A stretch of 64,000 nucleotides of DNA from Flammula alnicola. Taxonomy: Eukaryota; Basidiomycota; Agaricomycetes; Agaricales; Strophariaceae. Of this stretch, positions 27,426 through 40,389 are shown one piece after another. The position numbers were made by a program, and so were the translations under genes. The notes below the pieces were generated by a model. The model was not told the origin of the DNA and made no database searches. It saw only the letters and a program-made list of their open reading frames with translations. Numbering within the stretch: the first letter of the stretch is position 1; every line of letters begins with the position of its first letter. The DNA lies in NCBI GenBank assembly GCA_015499995.1, contig JADNRV010000059.1, positions 1 to 64,000 on the forward strand, given 5' to 3'.

Positions 27426-28248
27426 TCTTGAACGAAAGGCAGTTGGGTCTATTACGGGTGCAGCGAAAAGGCTTCTAAGGCGGCCTAGCATCGTCGAATG
27501 TTCCTCCTAAATATGCAGATGGGAGGAAGTAATCACGCAATTGAGTTTCGGAGGCGATTATGAATCCACCACGTGACTTGTGATACGCGACGCGCTTTGG
27601 CGGGCGGCCCGGGCGGAGTTGGCGATCACATTGGGGCAATGTGGCGCATCTAGCCATAATACATTACATATCCGCCAACCTGGCGGGGGCAAGGGTCGCT
27701 TCGCCATCCTACTGTCACCCGCCGGCCCGTGGCTCGTGTGAAACCGCCGGACGTCCAACCATGATTTTGTCGTGGTCCAAGACTGTAAAGATATGACGAA
27801 TTTCGTAAATTTTCTTGATAAAGTGTAATGCAGAACAATTTGAGGATATACCAAGGGTTGAGTGAGATATCGGAGACTTAAGAAAGTTACTGATACCATT
27901 TACGTGGTTAATTTGTATTTGTTTGTCCGGGCCTTTCACCCTTAGCCAAGATTGCGAGCGCAGCGAGCAATAAATGTGCTTCTTGTGAATGTTTTATAAT
28001 AAATGAGGTACCATAAGTTCAATGTCTTTCACTCAGGAAGGTTGGACGTAAGATGTCGGACTCAAACCATGAATTCAGTGAATGTTAGCGAAAAGGCATC
28101 AGATAAATTCAATAAATTACAATTGGCCCCAACTCCTAAATGAATCAGCCTTGAGAGTGCCTAAGACACTCGCTCTACCGAGGAAAAGAATTAAAATGTC
28201 GTACTGAGCCAGAGTCGAAATAATTAGACAATTAGACTATTTATACAT
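27426..28248. other. Intergenic, GC-rich promoter region
   Basis: Contains the msrA promoter (GC-rich at 27560-27750) and an AT-rich part toward the next gene. No coding region was recognised. Confidence 0.45.
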
Positions 28249-29795
28249 TTATCTTACTAGATGATGATCCCTCTCGACCAAATAAATCAATTGGGCTCGA
28301 CGACCTATCCTCCGCAGCGAAATCTCCAAGTTCCGTTTTTCCTGCCTTCCTTCCGGGCCCCATGGTAGTCTTGGAACTGCCGAGAAACTGGAAGGTTGAG
28401 TGGTTTGCAGGGTTGAAACTTTGCCGAAGTCTCCGGTTTCTCCGCTTACTGATGTCAAGCCAAGTCCAATGCGAACTATGATCATGGAAAATACGAGTCC
28501 CTTACACAAAATATCAGTATTGTTTAGTGTTACTGGGGAACAAGAGTATAGTATCCATACCACGATGGGAGAGATCTGCGAGCAATCCTGGTAAGTAACC
28601 ATCACTCAGGGTGGAGATGCTGGAACATACCGCATCTAGGAGTACATATTGGAACCAAGATTGCGTCTTATATAGAATAAGCAATGTTGTGAGGGTCGCA
28701 GAATATATGGCACCGGATTCAATGACGAGCAACATTATGGGTCGGAGACTCTGCTCGGAGAAGGAGATGCTCCGACGATTGATATACCAGATACGGTACG
28801 CAACAAGTACTGCAGAATTAAATTCAGAGCCTGGTAAACAATCGTAGAGGGCGAATCTTACAGGTGCAAATAATGTTTGTGGCAAGTGTCATCGAGAAGA
28901 AAGAGACAATCCACTGCCCGAGTTCCACGACGAATATCTCGGCTTCAGGTTCCACCTTGGCGAATGAGAACAGAATACCCCCGCCTGTGACTGATTGGAG
29001 GTCATTTTTAACAGAGGAATCGAAATTTAGAGATCTAGGTTATCGTACCTGCGCTTCCAAGAAGCAATAAACAAGGGAAGGCAATAACATAGAATCGCTT
29101 TCCCCACACGAGATAAGCACGCAAGAGCTATTTAAATTCTCAGTAAATTGGGCATTTTTAGAAAGGAGAATTAAACCAACCACGACGCTGTCTCCCACTA
29201 ATGTCTGAGCAACGTATATGGTGCTTCCAAATATCTGGGTGAACTCTGATAATTGGTTAAAGAAAGCGCCAGGTCCTCCGGGCTCGTTCTTGAAGATAAT
29301 AAACGCCTTTATGATGCGCGTATAGTTAACCCCAATGTGCTGAAGGATATTTGATCAGAAATGAATTACGCCGAGCTGATCAGGATCAACCAGTTCCATA
29401 CCATAGTTGCCAGCACAAACATGACTATGGCGACGCTCAGCATGGTCCGGTTTATCGGCTGCCCGCGAGGGCGTTTGTCGATGAGAACCCAGCAAGTGAT
29501 CACAAATAACACCGTGTAGGCACCTGAGTCGAAGTAGGCTTAGTACCCTGAACTATATGAATAGCGCATAGGATAGAACCATAGAGAAGAGTCTGAATAA
29601 AAATAGAGACGAGCTTGGACTAAAGGGACGTTCGATTAAAAGGGTTACATCCCTTAAGTTACTGAACCAACATACCTCCTCGGCTGAAAACGCCATTGCG
29701 AGGGAGAGCGAAAGACAAGCGACGTCTACTTCTTGGAATTCAGCTCTTATAAGCTGTCGCTTTTCGCAAATCAGCGCCTGGTTGAGATTCATCAT
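28249..29795 (-). CDS. Multi-pass membrane protein, unknown function
   Basis: Exons join to a protein with about seven hydrophobic segments. It begins MNLNQALICEKRQLI, followed after an intron by GAYTVLFVITCWVLIDKRP. Then come TMLSVAIVMFVLATM, a loop HIGVNYTRIIKAFIIFKN, IYVAQTLVGDSVV, LRAYLVWGKRFYVIAF, QWIVSFFSMTLATNIICT, RPIMLLVIESGAIYSATLTT and IVGIVFSMIIVRIGLGL. The C-terminal tail is hydrophilic and cytosolic-like. This layout matches a large Agaricomycete family of seven-pass proteins that recall receptors but have no known ligand. The splice joins were checked only in part. Confidence 0.75.
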
Positions 29796-30688
29796 TCATA
29801 ATTAGCTTTGATTTACCAAGATCCCTTGGGAGGTCGTTTCAGAGAAGGATTAGAATAGAAAATTGTGGCCACGTACCAGCACCTGCTCGTTATTATTATC
29901 GTGGTGGGGCCTTAACGCACGAAAAAATAGACAAGGATGTACATGATGCGTCTTTAAGCTATGTCGTTGCCTTGATCGGTGATGTGGGCATGATGATCCA
30001 ACTTGACGGGATTGAGCCTGTGTACGAAGTTTTGCTTGTTGACGAGGGTGGTATTTTTGCAGAAGGGCGCCAAGATGAATCCGTGTATAGCTTGTTTCCT
30101 TATAAGGAAGGAGCTTACGACCGTGGCATCATTGGTAGTAAGGCAGGAACGCCGTAGGCAGGCATGTTTTGGCCTTTGGTACTTATTCAAACATTCGAGT
30201 CTCACGCAGGAGGGAAATCCCTAAGCTCAGCCTTCTCACAACATGTTGATGGAAAACTTTTCTAGAATGTATGGCATGCCCATGTGCATCATGTGCGTCG
30301 ATGAGAAAGGTCGACCAATGGACAAACTATCCCAAGCAATACGATACCCCGCCCTAATACCTTGTCCTTCTGCGATTAAGTTTCATGGATTAACAGACAT
30401 TAACACGAATTTAGTAGTACAACTCTTTCACGATGTATTCTCACGCGGAGCTTCGCCCTAGGTATAATTAGCTTGACAGGCCACGACAACGGCGCTTCCT
30501 CGTATTGTCATTGTGAACGGCAAGATATTTGTATGAGTAATCAACTCGGCACTGAAATAATTCAAGGACAACCCAACCGCCTGGGTGCAGTTTCACATGT
30601 ATACTCCAGAGAAGCAGACAACAAATATATCACGGTCAAACAGCGTCCTTGCCGGAAGATACAACTAATTATTCCACACGTCAACGTT
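29796..30688. other. Intergenic, no gene recognised
   Basis: About 0.9 kb of sequence upstream of the membrane-protein gene and downstream of the reductase gene. Open frames near 29970-30460 show no domain. Confidence 0.4.
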
Positions 30689-32107
30689 TTACCCAGCCAA
30701 TTTACCTTCCTGAGCCATATCCTGACTGTCAGTTTCAGGCACCTCTGTATTTCTGGCGATCCCACCCGTAGTCATATCCCATCCCAGCTGATCATACGTC
30801 CATCCAAAGCAGGACCCTCCAAGCAGAGGAGAATGGAACCCACACGCGCTGCGGTGCATACCAGGGTTCTGGTGTAATATATCAAGAGAACGCATCTCTT
30901 CTGATGTGAGCGCGATAATCTGCTTATAAAATCAGACCGTTCTCTCCGTGAGAGGAAAGGCATGAGAGGCATTTTACCCACCGAGAGATTCTCTTTGAGG
31001 CGCTGCAAGTTCTCTGTCTTTGGTATGACAGATGTACCGCGTTGAACGCCCCAGCTGAGTAAGACTTGCGCTGCCGTCACATTGTGGTCCTTCGAAATAG
31101 ATGCGATAACCTTGTCGCTCGAATATTTATGCTTTCCTAGAGGCGTGTACGCTGTGAGAAGGATGCCCCTGGTTTTGCAGAAGGATAACAATGTATGTTG
31201 AGGAAGGCATGGATGCGCTTCCACTTGATTAACCGCTGGAACAATCCGTGTGTGGCGAAGAAGATGGGTCAAAGTTTTGACACTGAAGTTGGACACTCCA
31301 ATACTGCGAGTTTTTCCTGCGAAGTGGGCTTAATACACACCGCACACCTGTTTTTTAATAATGAGAACTGTTACCGGAGGCTAAAAGATTTTCCATTTCC
31401 TTCCACGTCTCCACATATGTCGGACTTGCGTCAGGTTGTAAGGCTTCACCTTCTCCGAGCATCAATATATGATGCTGCACTGAGCCGTGAATATGGACGT
31501 ACCGTTGTCCAACAGGGCCTGCGGCCAATGCATCAGGTATAAATCAACATATTCCACGCCGAGCTTCCTTAAGCTGCGATCGAGAGCAATTGCCACTCGC
31601 CCATGATCTTCACCTCTACAGGACAGTAAGCGGCAATATACATTGCGATGTCGATTCAGAGAATCCATACGCAAGCTTAGTTGTGACGAATATTTCCGAA
31701 CGCAGTACCCCAGATTCTTTGATAGCTTGACCAACCGATTCCTCGTCACCTATAAAGAGCCGTTCCTTCGTTTAGTAAAATGACCGCTATACTATGCCTC
31801 GTCGACGTACCGTAGTTTGCTGCCTAGCCGGGGCAATGTTGAAGTACTATTCAGAATTGTGCTCGTTGCATGTTGCATCGAGCTATGGTGGTACGCACAG
31901 TGTCAATGTGTCGATAGCCTAGCTCTAATGCGTTCTTGACCATCTGAACGACATGTTCACCTTCGCCAATGCGACCCATCCAACACCTGGAGCTTTTCGT
32001 TAGAGTTGGGATGGTCTGTTAACCAATAAGATGCGGGCACACCCAATGCCAACTGCTGGCATATGCTGTCCAGAGTTCAGTACATATGAAAGAATATCTA
32101 GAGGCAT
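30689..32107 (-). CDS. Aldo/keto reductase
   Basis: NAD(P)H-dependent oxidoreductase with a TIM barrel. Exons give, in order, MPLDILSYVLNSGQHMPAVG, ELGYRHIDTV, NYGDEESVGQAIKESGV, LRKLGVEYVDLYLMHWPQ, SPTYVETWKEMENLLASG, GKTRSIGVSNFSVKTL, VPAVNQVEAHPCLPQHTLL and SVIPKTENLQRLKENLS. The catalytic Asp (YRHIDT), Tyr (NYG), Lys (after EIFVTTK) and His (MHWP) are all present. The start at 32107 gives a usual N-terminus; an in-frame ATG at 32218 would add 37 residues of unlike composition. The C-terminal tail after the last barrel strand is longer than usual. The substrate is unknown; the family includes xylose and glycerol reductases. Confidence 0.88.
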
Positions 32108-33636
32108 GCCAGACAGGGACTTTGAAGCTCGTTCAAGTTGAAGTTGGATTATTGACTCGGAAAGTTCAACTTCTTTCAGCTCACAAAAACCCGCACCTTC
32201 AATTGGTCCCGCCGCCAATTAGCGACACTCTCATCCGGCTACTCGGCAGGGCCTATCTGATAAGAGCGTGCAATACATTATACCCGTGTCAACTTTCTCT
32301 CACTGTCACCGCAACTGGAATGTGGCGCTCCAGCAGTGTGTCACGTTGAAACTGGCTTCTGCCCATGATCGCTTTGGGAAATCTGGCAGGGCCTTCAAGA
32401 CTTGGTATTGTAACGACAATTACCAGCAGCCGCAGCAGTTCACTTCATCAACGTCAGGCAAATTTAGTGAGAAAGGATCAAAGAGACGGAAGATATGTAG
32501 ACGGCGATCCTGGACAATGATACAATCCACGGAAGAATCAATTTATCACACAAGGTACCAGCGTCTAATAAGGGCGTACTGTCACCGGGTCATGAATGAT
32601 AAAAATGAGCAAGAACCTATCAATCAGCAGCTCATCAACGTCAGTGGCGGCCATGCGATGAAGTCAAATTTCAGACCTCGGAGCTCAGAAAACGTATCAC
32701 CGGCAAGACTTATTTAAAGACTAATGATGTGTCTCGGCCTCGGCCTGCGCAGTGAGGACGCGCTCACGATTTGGCGTATCTCTTTTTTAAGAAACTGAGA
32801 AGTAATCAGAAAAAGGAGAATATGAACCCGCAGAACATCAGGTGAAAAGGCTGACATCTGTGGCGTTCCAAGTGAAGCCAAAAGATATCTGAGACTCCCA
32901 GTGTACGTGTTATGAGAACAGTGGGGAAGAGAAACAAAGGACACACAAAGCTAACTTCAAGGGTAGTTGACAGTCGAAGTTAAGATGCTCGCGGAGTCCT
33001 GAGGGCTCCTCTTCGGCTTCCGTTTCAAAAATTTCTTTGATGGGAGCATACCGCTTCATCTACACTTCTTGGGCATGAGCGCAGTGTCCCGTGGTTTCCT
33101 TGACTCCAAATCAAAGTTCTGGGTGGAGTCTGACTCACAGGTAGCCTGGCAAGCCGAACAGCTCCAATAATTTGAGCCGAATACCCTGAAAGGTAGACCT
33201 TGTAGATAGTTCAAGGGTCCGAAAACGATGAAGATGAAGAAGGATCCAAGGTGTGCTCAGATGCGAACAACGAATGTCTGCAGATATGTAGCACCTAAGA
33301 ATGGCCGTGACCACTGCCAATTAACTGGAAATAGCTGAAACATAGATGCTGATCAGGCAGCGCTTGTGCCGAGTTCGCGCACTGCAGGAAACGACGTTCA
33401 GTAGTTAGCTCATTGATGATATGCACGAGAGCAGACTTCCTAACTTGTCCATGAAGCGTTGGTTGGAAATCCATCATGACTGGAGGAGGCGCAAGGCGAA
33501 AAGGAATTCAAATAGGCGCCACGAACTGCCCCATAATGATTGCGCCAATGGTGTAAAGAAGAATTGATAGTAGCGTGATCATCCAATGTCGAGGTATTGC
33601 ATTATGTGCTACTACGAAATCTGGAAACAAGAAAGG
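32108..33636. other. Unresolved stretch, possible decayed membrane-protein gene
   Basis: On the minus strand, hydrophobic stretches appear in different frames (for example LLSILLYTIGAIIMGQFVAP near 33570-33510 and GSFFIFIVFGPLNYLQ near 33240-33190). They are not joined by acceptable splices and are interrupted by stops. A degenerate membrane-protein gene is possible; I could not name a family. Confidence 0.35.
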
Positions 33637-36600
33637 CTAGAGGCCTGCAGAGTCAATCGGATGCACAAGAGTCATTTTCACCCTCCCACGCTGGGTGTTC
33701 CTATCCTTCTCCACCTCGATGCGCACCGTGACCTTGTCAAACACAGCAATCGTCGTCGACCCCACAGTGATTGTGTAGTTATCGGCGTCAAACTGCATGT
33801 CCTTCTTGAACGTGACCAGACCCTCGATACCCAACCTGAACGACAATAGAAAGTATTAGAGAAAAAGAGGAATCGTTTGCGTGAGAGACCCACTTCGAGA
33901 CGAATACACCAACTCCGTTCCTGAACGTCCTGATCACGAACGCCTCTTCCGTCACTTCTCCAGCTTGACCCTCCTTCTTTTGGCCTCGCCCTTTCAGCGC
34001 CAACCCGACATAGAATTCTACACTGGCCCGGCCGGCCATTTGCGCCATGCGATGTCGTCGATTCACCACGTCCAGAACCCGCTCCACATGAGGTTTTGAA
34101 TGCAGCGATGCGTGTAGCGGAGAATAACCGATTGCAGCAGATAGTTGTCGATGGGCCAGCACATCTGAGGCAAAGAGAATTTGTCAATTCAAGAAATAAA
34201 TGTGGAAACGAGGAGCATACCTGCATAACGCCGAATCGGACTCGTAAAATGAGTATAAATTGGACTGGCAAGACCATAATGCCCAAATGTATCCTTTCCC
34301 ACACTTCCAGAGCAGAAGTATTCCGCCGAAAGCATGCATCGAGTTGCCATGATGCGGACAAGGGTGTTGAAAGCAGGTTCCTTGGGATCCTGAAAGGGAA
34401 GAAAATGAGTGTGAGCGACCTTGACACAGAAGGATGAAAATGACAACTGACAATGCACTGATCCAAGGAGGTTGCAAGCGCCCCAGAACTGGACACATCC
34501 AGCTTCATTCCCTTTCTCTTCAACAAGATATCTTGAAGCTTCTCAAAGTTCGTCCGTGGAGGCGGCAGATGCCGTCTGCAAAATACAATCAGATCCACAG
34601 TCCCAAAAATACGGCAGACAAAGAAGACTGGCCCACCTAAGCACAGCAGTCTGTGGGAACGTTTCCTCAATCTTGCGCGCGACGCTGATGTTCGCTAGCA
34701 ACATGAACTCCTCAACCAAGCTATTCGTCTCCCTCATCACCTTCTGCTCCACGTCGATCGGGTCCGAGGATTCCGCGCTATCGAGTTGGATCCTGACCTC
34801 TGGAGAGGCAAGGTTGAGCGCACCAGCGGCCATGCGTTTGGCTTTCAGCTTCAAAGCGAGAGAGTTGAGCAGACGAATGCTCTTGGTGAGCTCGTCTTGA
34901 AGGTGACTGTATACATGCGGACGTTAGTCGACTTGTGGAGCAGTGGCAAAATTGATGGACTTACGAGTCATCCTTGCGGATTTGGGCTTCTTCGTAGGTG
35001 AAGGCCGCCTTTGATGCAATGACGGACTTCGTAAACCGTACGCTCACGATGTCGGCATCAGGGGTCAGCTCCTACAAGCAACGATTAACAAATTGTTAAG
35101 TTAAGATTAAGAAGCAACGCTAGCGTACCCAAATGGCCGAAAATGCCAATCGTTCCACGAATGGGCGGAGAGAACACAAATTGGTGCCCAAGAGAGCCGG
35201 CAACATGTCAATGCGTTTGTCGACCAGGTATACTGTTGTTCCTCTTGACGCTGCTTCGCTATCCATTGGTGTGTCGTCGTGTACGAAGTGTGACACATCA
35301 GCGATATCTGCGAGCGGACCATCAGAACCCGAGAACAGGAAGGACAGAAGAAAAGGAACACCTACGGACACCAGCCTCGATGTTACCATTGGGCAATTGA
35401 CGAGCATGTAGCGCATCATCGATATCCTGGCAGCCTAAAAATGAGTCTTAATATCCGAAAGTCAAGACTTCGTAAAGGCCGGACAACGCACCTGGAGGAT
35501 CAATGCTACAGATAATCAAATCCCGTAGATCCTCTCTATTCTTCCATTCCGGGCTCGACTCGCTCTTTGGAGGCACAACCCATTTCTCGCCCTGCTCCGG
35601 CAAACAGTCCAAAATCGCCTTCCCAAACGGCCTGTATGGCACCTCAAACTCCAGCAGCAGACTCTCCTGCTCGGCCTCCTTACTCTCGACCTTCCCTAGC
35701 GCGCGCACGAAGTGCCCTTCTGGATACCGCGAGGTGACGTCCCAGCGATCGATGGTGACGAGGATCTTTTGGCCTATTAGAGAGGGTGCTTGGCGGGTGC
35801 GGAGGCGGATGCGGGGCAGGAGCCGAGATACGGGGGTGGCAAAGACAGTTTGTTGAGAGAGAGAGGTGGCGTTGGAGGAGGTTAGGGAGGTGCTGTCGAT
35901 ATGGCATACGTAGCTAAAATTATGGAAATATTAGAAAAGAGATCGTGGTGTAGGAAGAGGAAGGAAAGCTTACGCTCGCCAGTTACGCTTGATGATACCA
36001 ACGATCCGGCCTGTTGGCTGCTTTTCGGAAGTGCGTTTCTCGGATTCCAGGAACTTGGATTCTTTGACAAGAACCTCGTCGCCTTCCCTTTCACCTTCGT
36101 CTGCAGAATCCTCCGCGTCATCGTTTTTCAGAGTTGCTAAGCAAAGCAATCAGCCAACCCCAACCATCTTAGTACCGTGGGGTGCTCACATTCTTGGTCT
36201 ACAACCTCGTCTGCTGGTGCCTTCCACTCCTTCTCATCGAACACCTCGACAACAACAATATCTCCATTGACCGCCCTATTCATGTTCTCCCGCCCAATTA
36301 GCAATATTGGCTTCGTAAATCCGGGTACAGGCACGCTTCCTTCCAGGTAGTTGTATTGATTCGCGTTGAAATGTCCTTGGCTTAATTCGCCTGCCTTTAC
36401 TCCTGCCATTAAGGTAGCTGTCGGAAGGTACTGAACAAAGATAAGAGTCGAAGCATGAAAAAGTAAGATATGGAATATACCTCGGGATAGAGGGCCTGTC
36501 GACCTGCTGCGGCTTTCGTTGGTTCTATTTCGTTCGACCCCTCAGCAGCGAGGAGGTCTAGCAGTTGCGTGGCGTCGGTCATTCCTTCCACATATTTCCT

Positions 36601-37503
36601 TACTAAAATAAAGTCAGCAGGGCCCAGTCATGAATGGCGTGTTAGTCACCTGAAATCGAAAATATTCCCGACTTCCCCGCTTTCTGCCTATTCGCAGCAT
36701 CTTCTGTCATCAAAACCACTGAAGGAAGTTTGGGCGGCGGTTGTCCGCGAACTGGGGGTCGATTCACCCTGATGTGTGAGCTATACCACGCAGCTGCCTT
36801 GCGAATACCTATATTTGAAGTCATTGAGCGATATAGTCAATGTGGGAGGTGATATATCCACTTCTATCGTTTCGATCATTAGGTGTCTCGCCTTCTTCCC
36901 GAATCACGGCGGTTTCTCTGAACAGCAGGTTGGCAACGATATGGAGTGCAAGGCGTTGAACGTACGATCGATATTCGTTGTAAAAGATCCAAATCTTCTT
37001 GTCTTCCATCTTTGTCAAGGTCTTTAGACGATTGTACAGCGGCAAGGACCGATGTCGAACTTCTTCGATCACGGTTTGTAGGAGGATGATGGGCGGGGTG
37101 AATAGAGGCGATTCTACGAGGTCCATCTAGTGAGGTTGGATACTAAATGTTAGCAACAGCGATGGTGGCGTTCAAAAAGTGGTATATATATATACCTGAG
37201 ATAGGAACACATTCGTGTCTGGTAAGATGAAGTGTCCATTGGGAAACGACGGGTGGTTCTTGTCCCCAGAAAAAGGGAGAGCATCTGCAGGGCATTCTCG
37301 ACAATCGTGGATGCCACAAGCAACATCGTCACGTAAATATCTTTCACGAAGAACTTTACGAATCCAGTGAGCAGGCACTTCTGAGAAAAGACTTCGTCAA
37401 GCGTACCTTTTATGACCTTTCCTCGTGCCGTCTTTTTGAAGAACTTTCTCTGGGTTAGAACAGCTTCTGTCCTGGGTCGTTTCAAGATCGTTATTTCAAC
37501 CAT
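33637..37503 (-). CDS. DIS3: Exosome catalytic subunit DIS3/RRP44
   Basis: Catalytic subunit of the RNA exosome, with a 3'-5' exoribonuclease (RNB) site and an N-terminal PIN endonuclease. It acts in nuclear and cytoplasmic RNA decay and rRNA maturation. The N-terminus [20 protein letters not shown] leads into a PIN domain: [35 protein letters not shown] and [15 protein letters not shown], with the acidic metal ligands in place. Cold-shock-type parts follow ([31 protein letters not shown]). The RNB domain has the active site [13 protein letters not shown], then [30 protein letters not shown] and [19 protein letters not shown]. An S1-like end closes at HPIDSAGL. Many exons, no interruption seen. 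Confidence 0.95.
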
Positions 37504-37675
37504 CGCGCAGAATTGTGTCAAAAAGGCTCGGGGGGATATTGTTTTGAATGAAAATACGGCGCTCAGAGTTTGGAGGATGAAGCTGAAGTCATAAGTACCA
37601 GCCTGAACGAAAATGAAATCAAGATTCAAGCGTTTCGACCCACGTGGAGAATGAGCCGGCCCGGAAGTCATTGGT

Positions 37676-37689
37676 CCTAACCCTAACCC
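37676..37689 (+). promoter_or_regulatory. Telomere-repeat-like motif (telobox) upstream of DIS3
   Basis: The sequence CCTAACCCTAACCC lies 173 bp upstream of the DIS3 start codon. Teloboxes of this type are known in several eukaryotes as promoter elements of translation and ribosome-biogenesis genes and are bound by Myb/TRF-like proteins. Position and gene fit such a role, but the site is a single short motif. Confidence 0.5.
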
Positions 37690-39466
37690 AAAGTCAAACC
37701 ACTTTCTTCTGTCGATTCTCTCAACGTGGTCCCTGCCAGTGAAATCATAGCCTTCCAGCGTTGGCAGGGGTTTGAGGACGGAACCACGGACGATAACAAT
37801 AGGATAGCGTCTACCGGAGCGTTAATAAGAGCTTCAGAGATTGAAGCCACTGCAAGGCGCCGCCGTCCGAGTCACAACTTGATCTGCCACTTTTTGGAAT
37901 CTCGTTTCCCCCTACCTCATACCCAACACTTCCTAAGGAGCCTCTCTGATCCATTTTTGATGTTTTTCAGAAGCTTCGGCGAGGCTTCAGTGCAATTCAC
38001 CGCCAAGACATTTGTGCTATGAACCTTCATATTTACAGCGCCTTATCATGGCCTCCGAGTCAGAATATGGAGTGGCGAAGGCTCTAGGCTCAGGACGCAG
38101 TCAGACAAGTGGTCTGAAAGTACTGTGGAATGCCTTCTCCTATCTAATAAATCGATAAATCTCGACCGATCTCTCTAACCTATCGTTTTCGTTATCACTC
38201 GGTTGCTGCAGGACATCTCCCAGCGTCTATGATCAATTGCGCGATGTGAGTATCAAAATTTGACAGAACGATTTACCAGATCACTCACTTGGTTTACGGA
38301 TAGATAGTTCGTGACAAACTCTTTCCCAAGAATGGCTGCAAATTCTTCATCAGCGTAAATGTTCTTCCTCGCTTCTTCCCAAGTAAGCGGCATTCTTGTA
38401 ACGCCGAGTCTCTTGATTTATGACTCCGAAAATCGACGCGCGTAAATCAAGTTCGCCAGTGAAATTGAGTTTAGTACACTTCACATGTTACGATTTGGTT
38501 ATCTGGGGCCTAAATTTGACAGTCAGGTTAGAAAGTGAGCGTGAAACTTCTTGTGTGAGCGAATCGCTTTCACGCCGGTAGTCGGCTGTGAGTATCTAGA
38601 AGGCACAACTTGTCAACGGAAAGAAAAAAGGATGACGAGTCTGAAAGTTAAGAAGTCACGTAAAGCCCTCAAATCACATGCTCCACGGTTTCGTGTTCAC
38701 TATAAACTATGCAAATTTAGTGATGTCTATATGTAGCCACAGTACTTACTTGCAAGCTGAGTGGCGTGGAACAAGTAGTTGTGCGAGGATGAGTGGAAGT
38801 CGCTTGATCTGTACTTTGGACATATTGATTTATTATGGAGACTTTCACTTAATAAGCGAGAAGGGGCTGATGACAGCCTCAATGTTCCATACATAGCAGC
38901 GCATGTGGCATAAGTCACTTCGTCCTTACGAAGGTTATAACGAGGGCAGCTGGGACACCTCTCCTAACTGACATGTTAACGAGTTTGATTAGAAAGAGTA
39001 AATGAATTTGTAGTCGGTCGCTCTGAATCTCCAATCATCAAGAATGTCGTGCTTTGAAGTTGGGCGCTTAAATTTCTGGGCCCACACTAAAGTTGAAACC
39101 TATCCCCAAAAGGAAGGTGCACAATGCATTTCGCCGGGCTGCCAAATCAAATCTTAAATCATGGCCTCTCACCGAGAAGATGGAAGGCAAGCTTAGCTGT
39201 AACCAGATGCATGTCTAGCTACCGCTTATACTCGTACATCCTTGCTGGCTACGTTCAAAGCCAGAACTCGGCCAGGACTATGTATACAGCACTCCCAATG
39301 ACTGGAAGCGTAAAATTTAGTGGGAGATGGGAGATGGGAATATATAGTCAATCCTAGTCTCTCACCACGATCCTACAAGTATTTAAAGGGCAATGAGATG
39401 GAAACGTTATACCCCAAGAACTTCTGTGTGCTCAATCAAGCATTTAACTGTCTCGTTTATTTCACC
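37690..39466. other. Intergenic, no gene recognised
   Basis: About 1.8 kb with no supported gene on either strand. Confidence 0.4.
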
Positions 39467-40043
39467 ATGCGTTTCCTTCTATCCTTCGTACTCATTGCTA
39501 TCCCGTTCATATCCGACTCTGTGGCAAGACCAAGAAAACTGCAGCTGAAAAGGCAGCAACAAGAGTCTGAATGCGAGTTTGCGGGTAAGCCTCTTCCCCC
39601 TTCCGTGTCGACTCGGAAATACATTAGCCTTGCATCTTAACGACGCTTTATGGGTCATCTGGAGGGCAGCCTGCATCGTAGCATTGTCCGAGCTTCCCTT
39701 ACAAATCACTACATGTGCCGAAGCATTGAAAGCCTTTGAAAATAACAGTACCGGTAAGTTCTTTGACAGTGTGCACCTGCATGTTTGACATATGCTGACC
39801 ACTGGAACGAATAAATTAACAGACCCAAACGGCGTTAACTTGGAAATTGAAGGTTCGGACTGCATCGCTGAAGCAACCCTGGGGATAGAATTGGTATGTG
39901 TCAGTTATTTGCAGGCTCGCAGATTGCGGGTTTCTGACTGACATGATACAACATAGCCCAATGATTGTGGCGGCTGTTTCGCTGTATTGGACGGGGAATG
40001 TCCTAACGACGAGGTCCCTTGCACAGGACCGCCTAGTAAATAA
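39467..40043 (+). CDS. Small cysteine-rich secreted protein
   Basis: Four exons (starting at 39467, with introns after GCGG, ACCG and GAATTG) join without a break to about 135 residues. A signal peptide (MRFLLSFVLIAIPFISDSVA) is followed by a basic stretch (RPRKLQLKRQQQ) that could be a short propeptide. The mature part has eight cysteines: ECEF, RAACIV, TTCAEA, SDCIAE, NDCGGCFAV, GECPND and VPCTG. An even cysteine number suggests disulfide bonding in the extracellular space. It resembles no named family I recognise; size, secretion and cysteine content are those of effector-like proteins. Confidence 0.72.
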
Positions 40044-40389
40044 ACAATTTTGCATATTTTGTCGTACGCATGAATCAACATGATGTGTAGGAAGGTTGTC
40101 GGATTTAGTGCTACTTACGTTTGTCGTTGAACACATCCAGACCCAGGGTCTATCGAAAAGGCGAATTTTGGGTAGCTTTGCTCAGAGACTGAAAAAAAAA
40201 TTGTGAGGGGTCCTTTCCTATTCATTTGCGTGAAACGTAGTCGACTGGATCTCGCCAAAGTCAGTCGATGGGGTGAAGCGGTTTGAGTAAGTAGTAGATA
40301 ACAAGTATATTCTGTCGGTGTTTGCCGTTGAGGGTGCTAGAGTGAAGAATAGGTGGAGTAGGAAGTCGAGGGGTTATGGTACATGTACC

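Noticed and set aside
37676..37689. Interstitial telomere or chromosome end
   Set aside because: Only about 2.3 repeat units, surrounded by ordinary genes on both sides.
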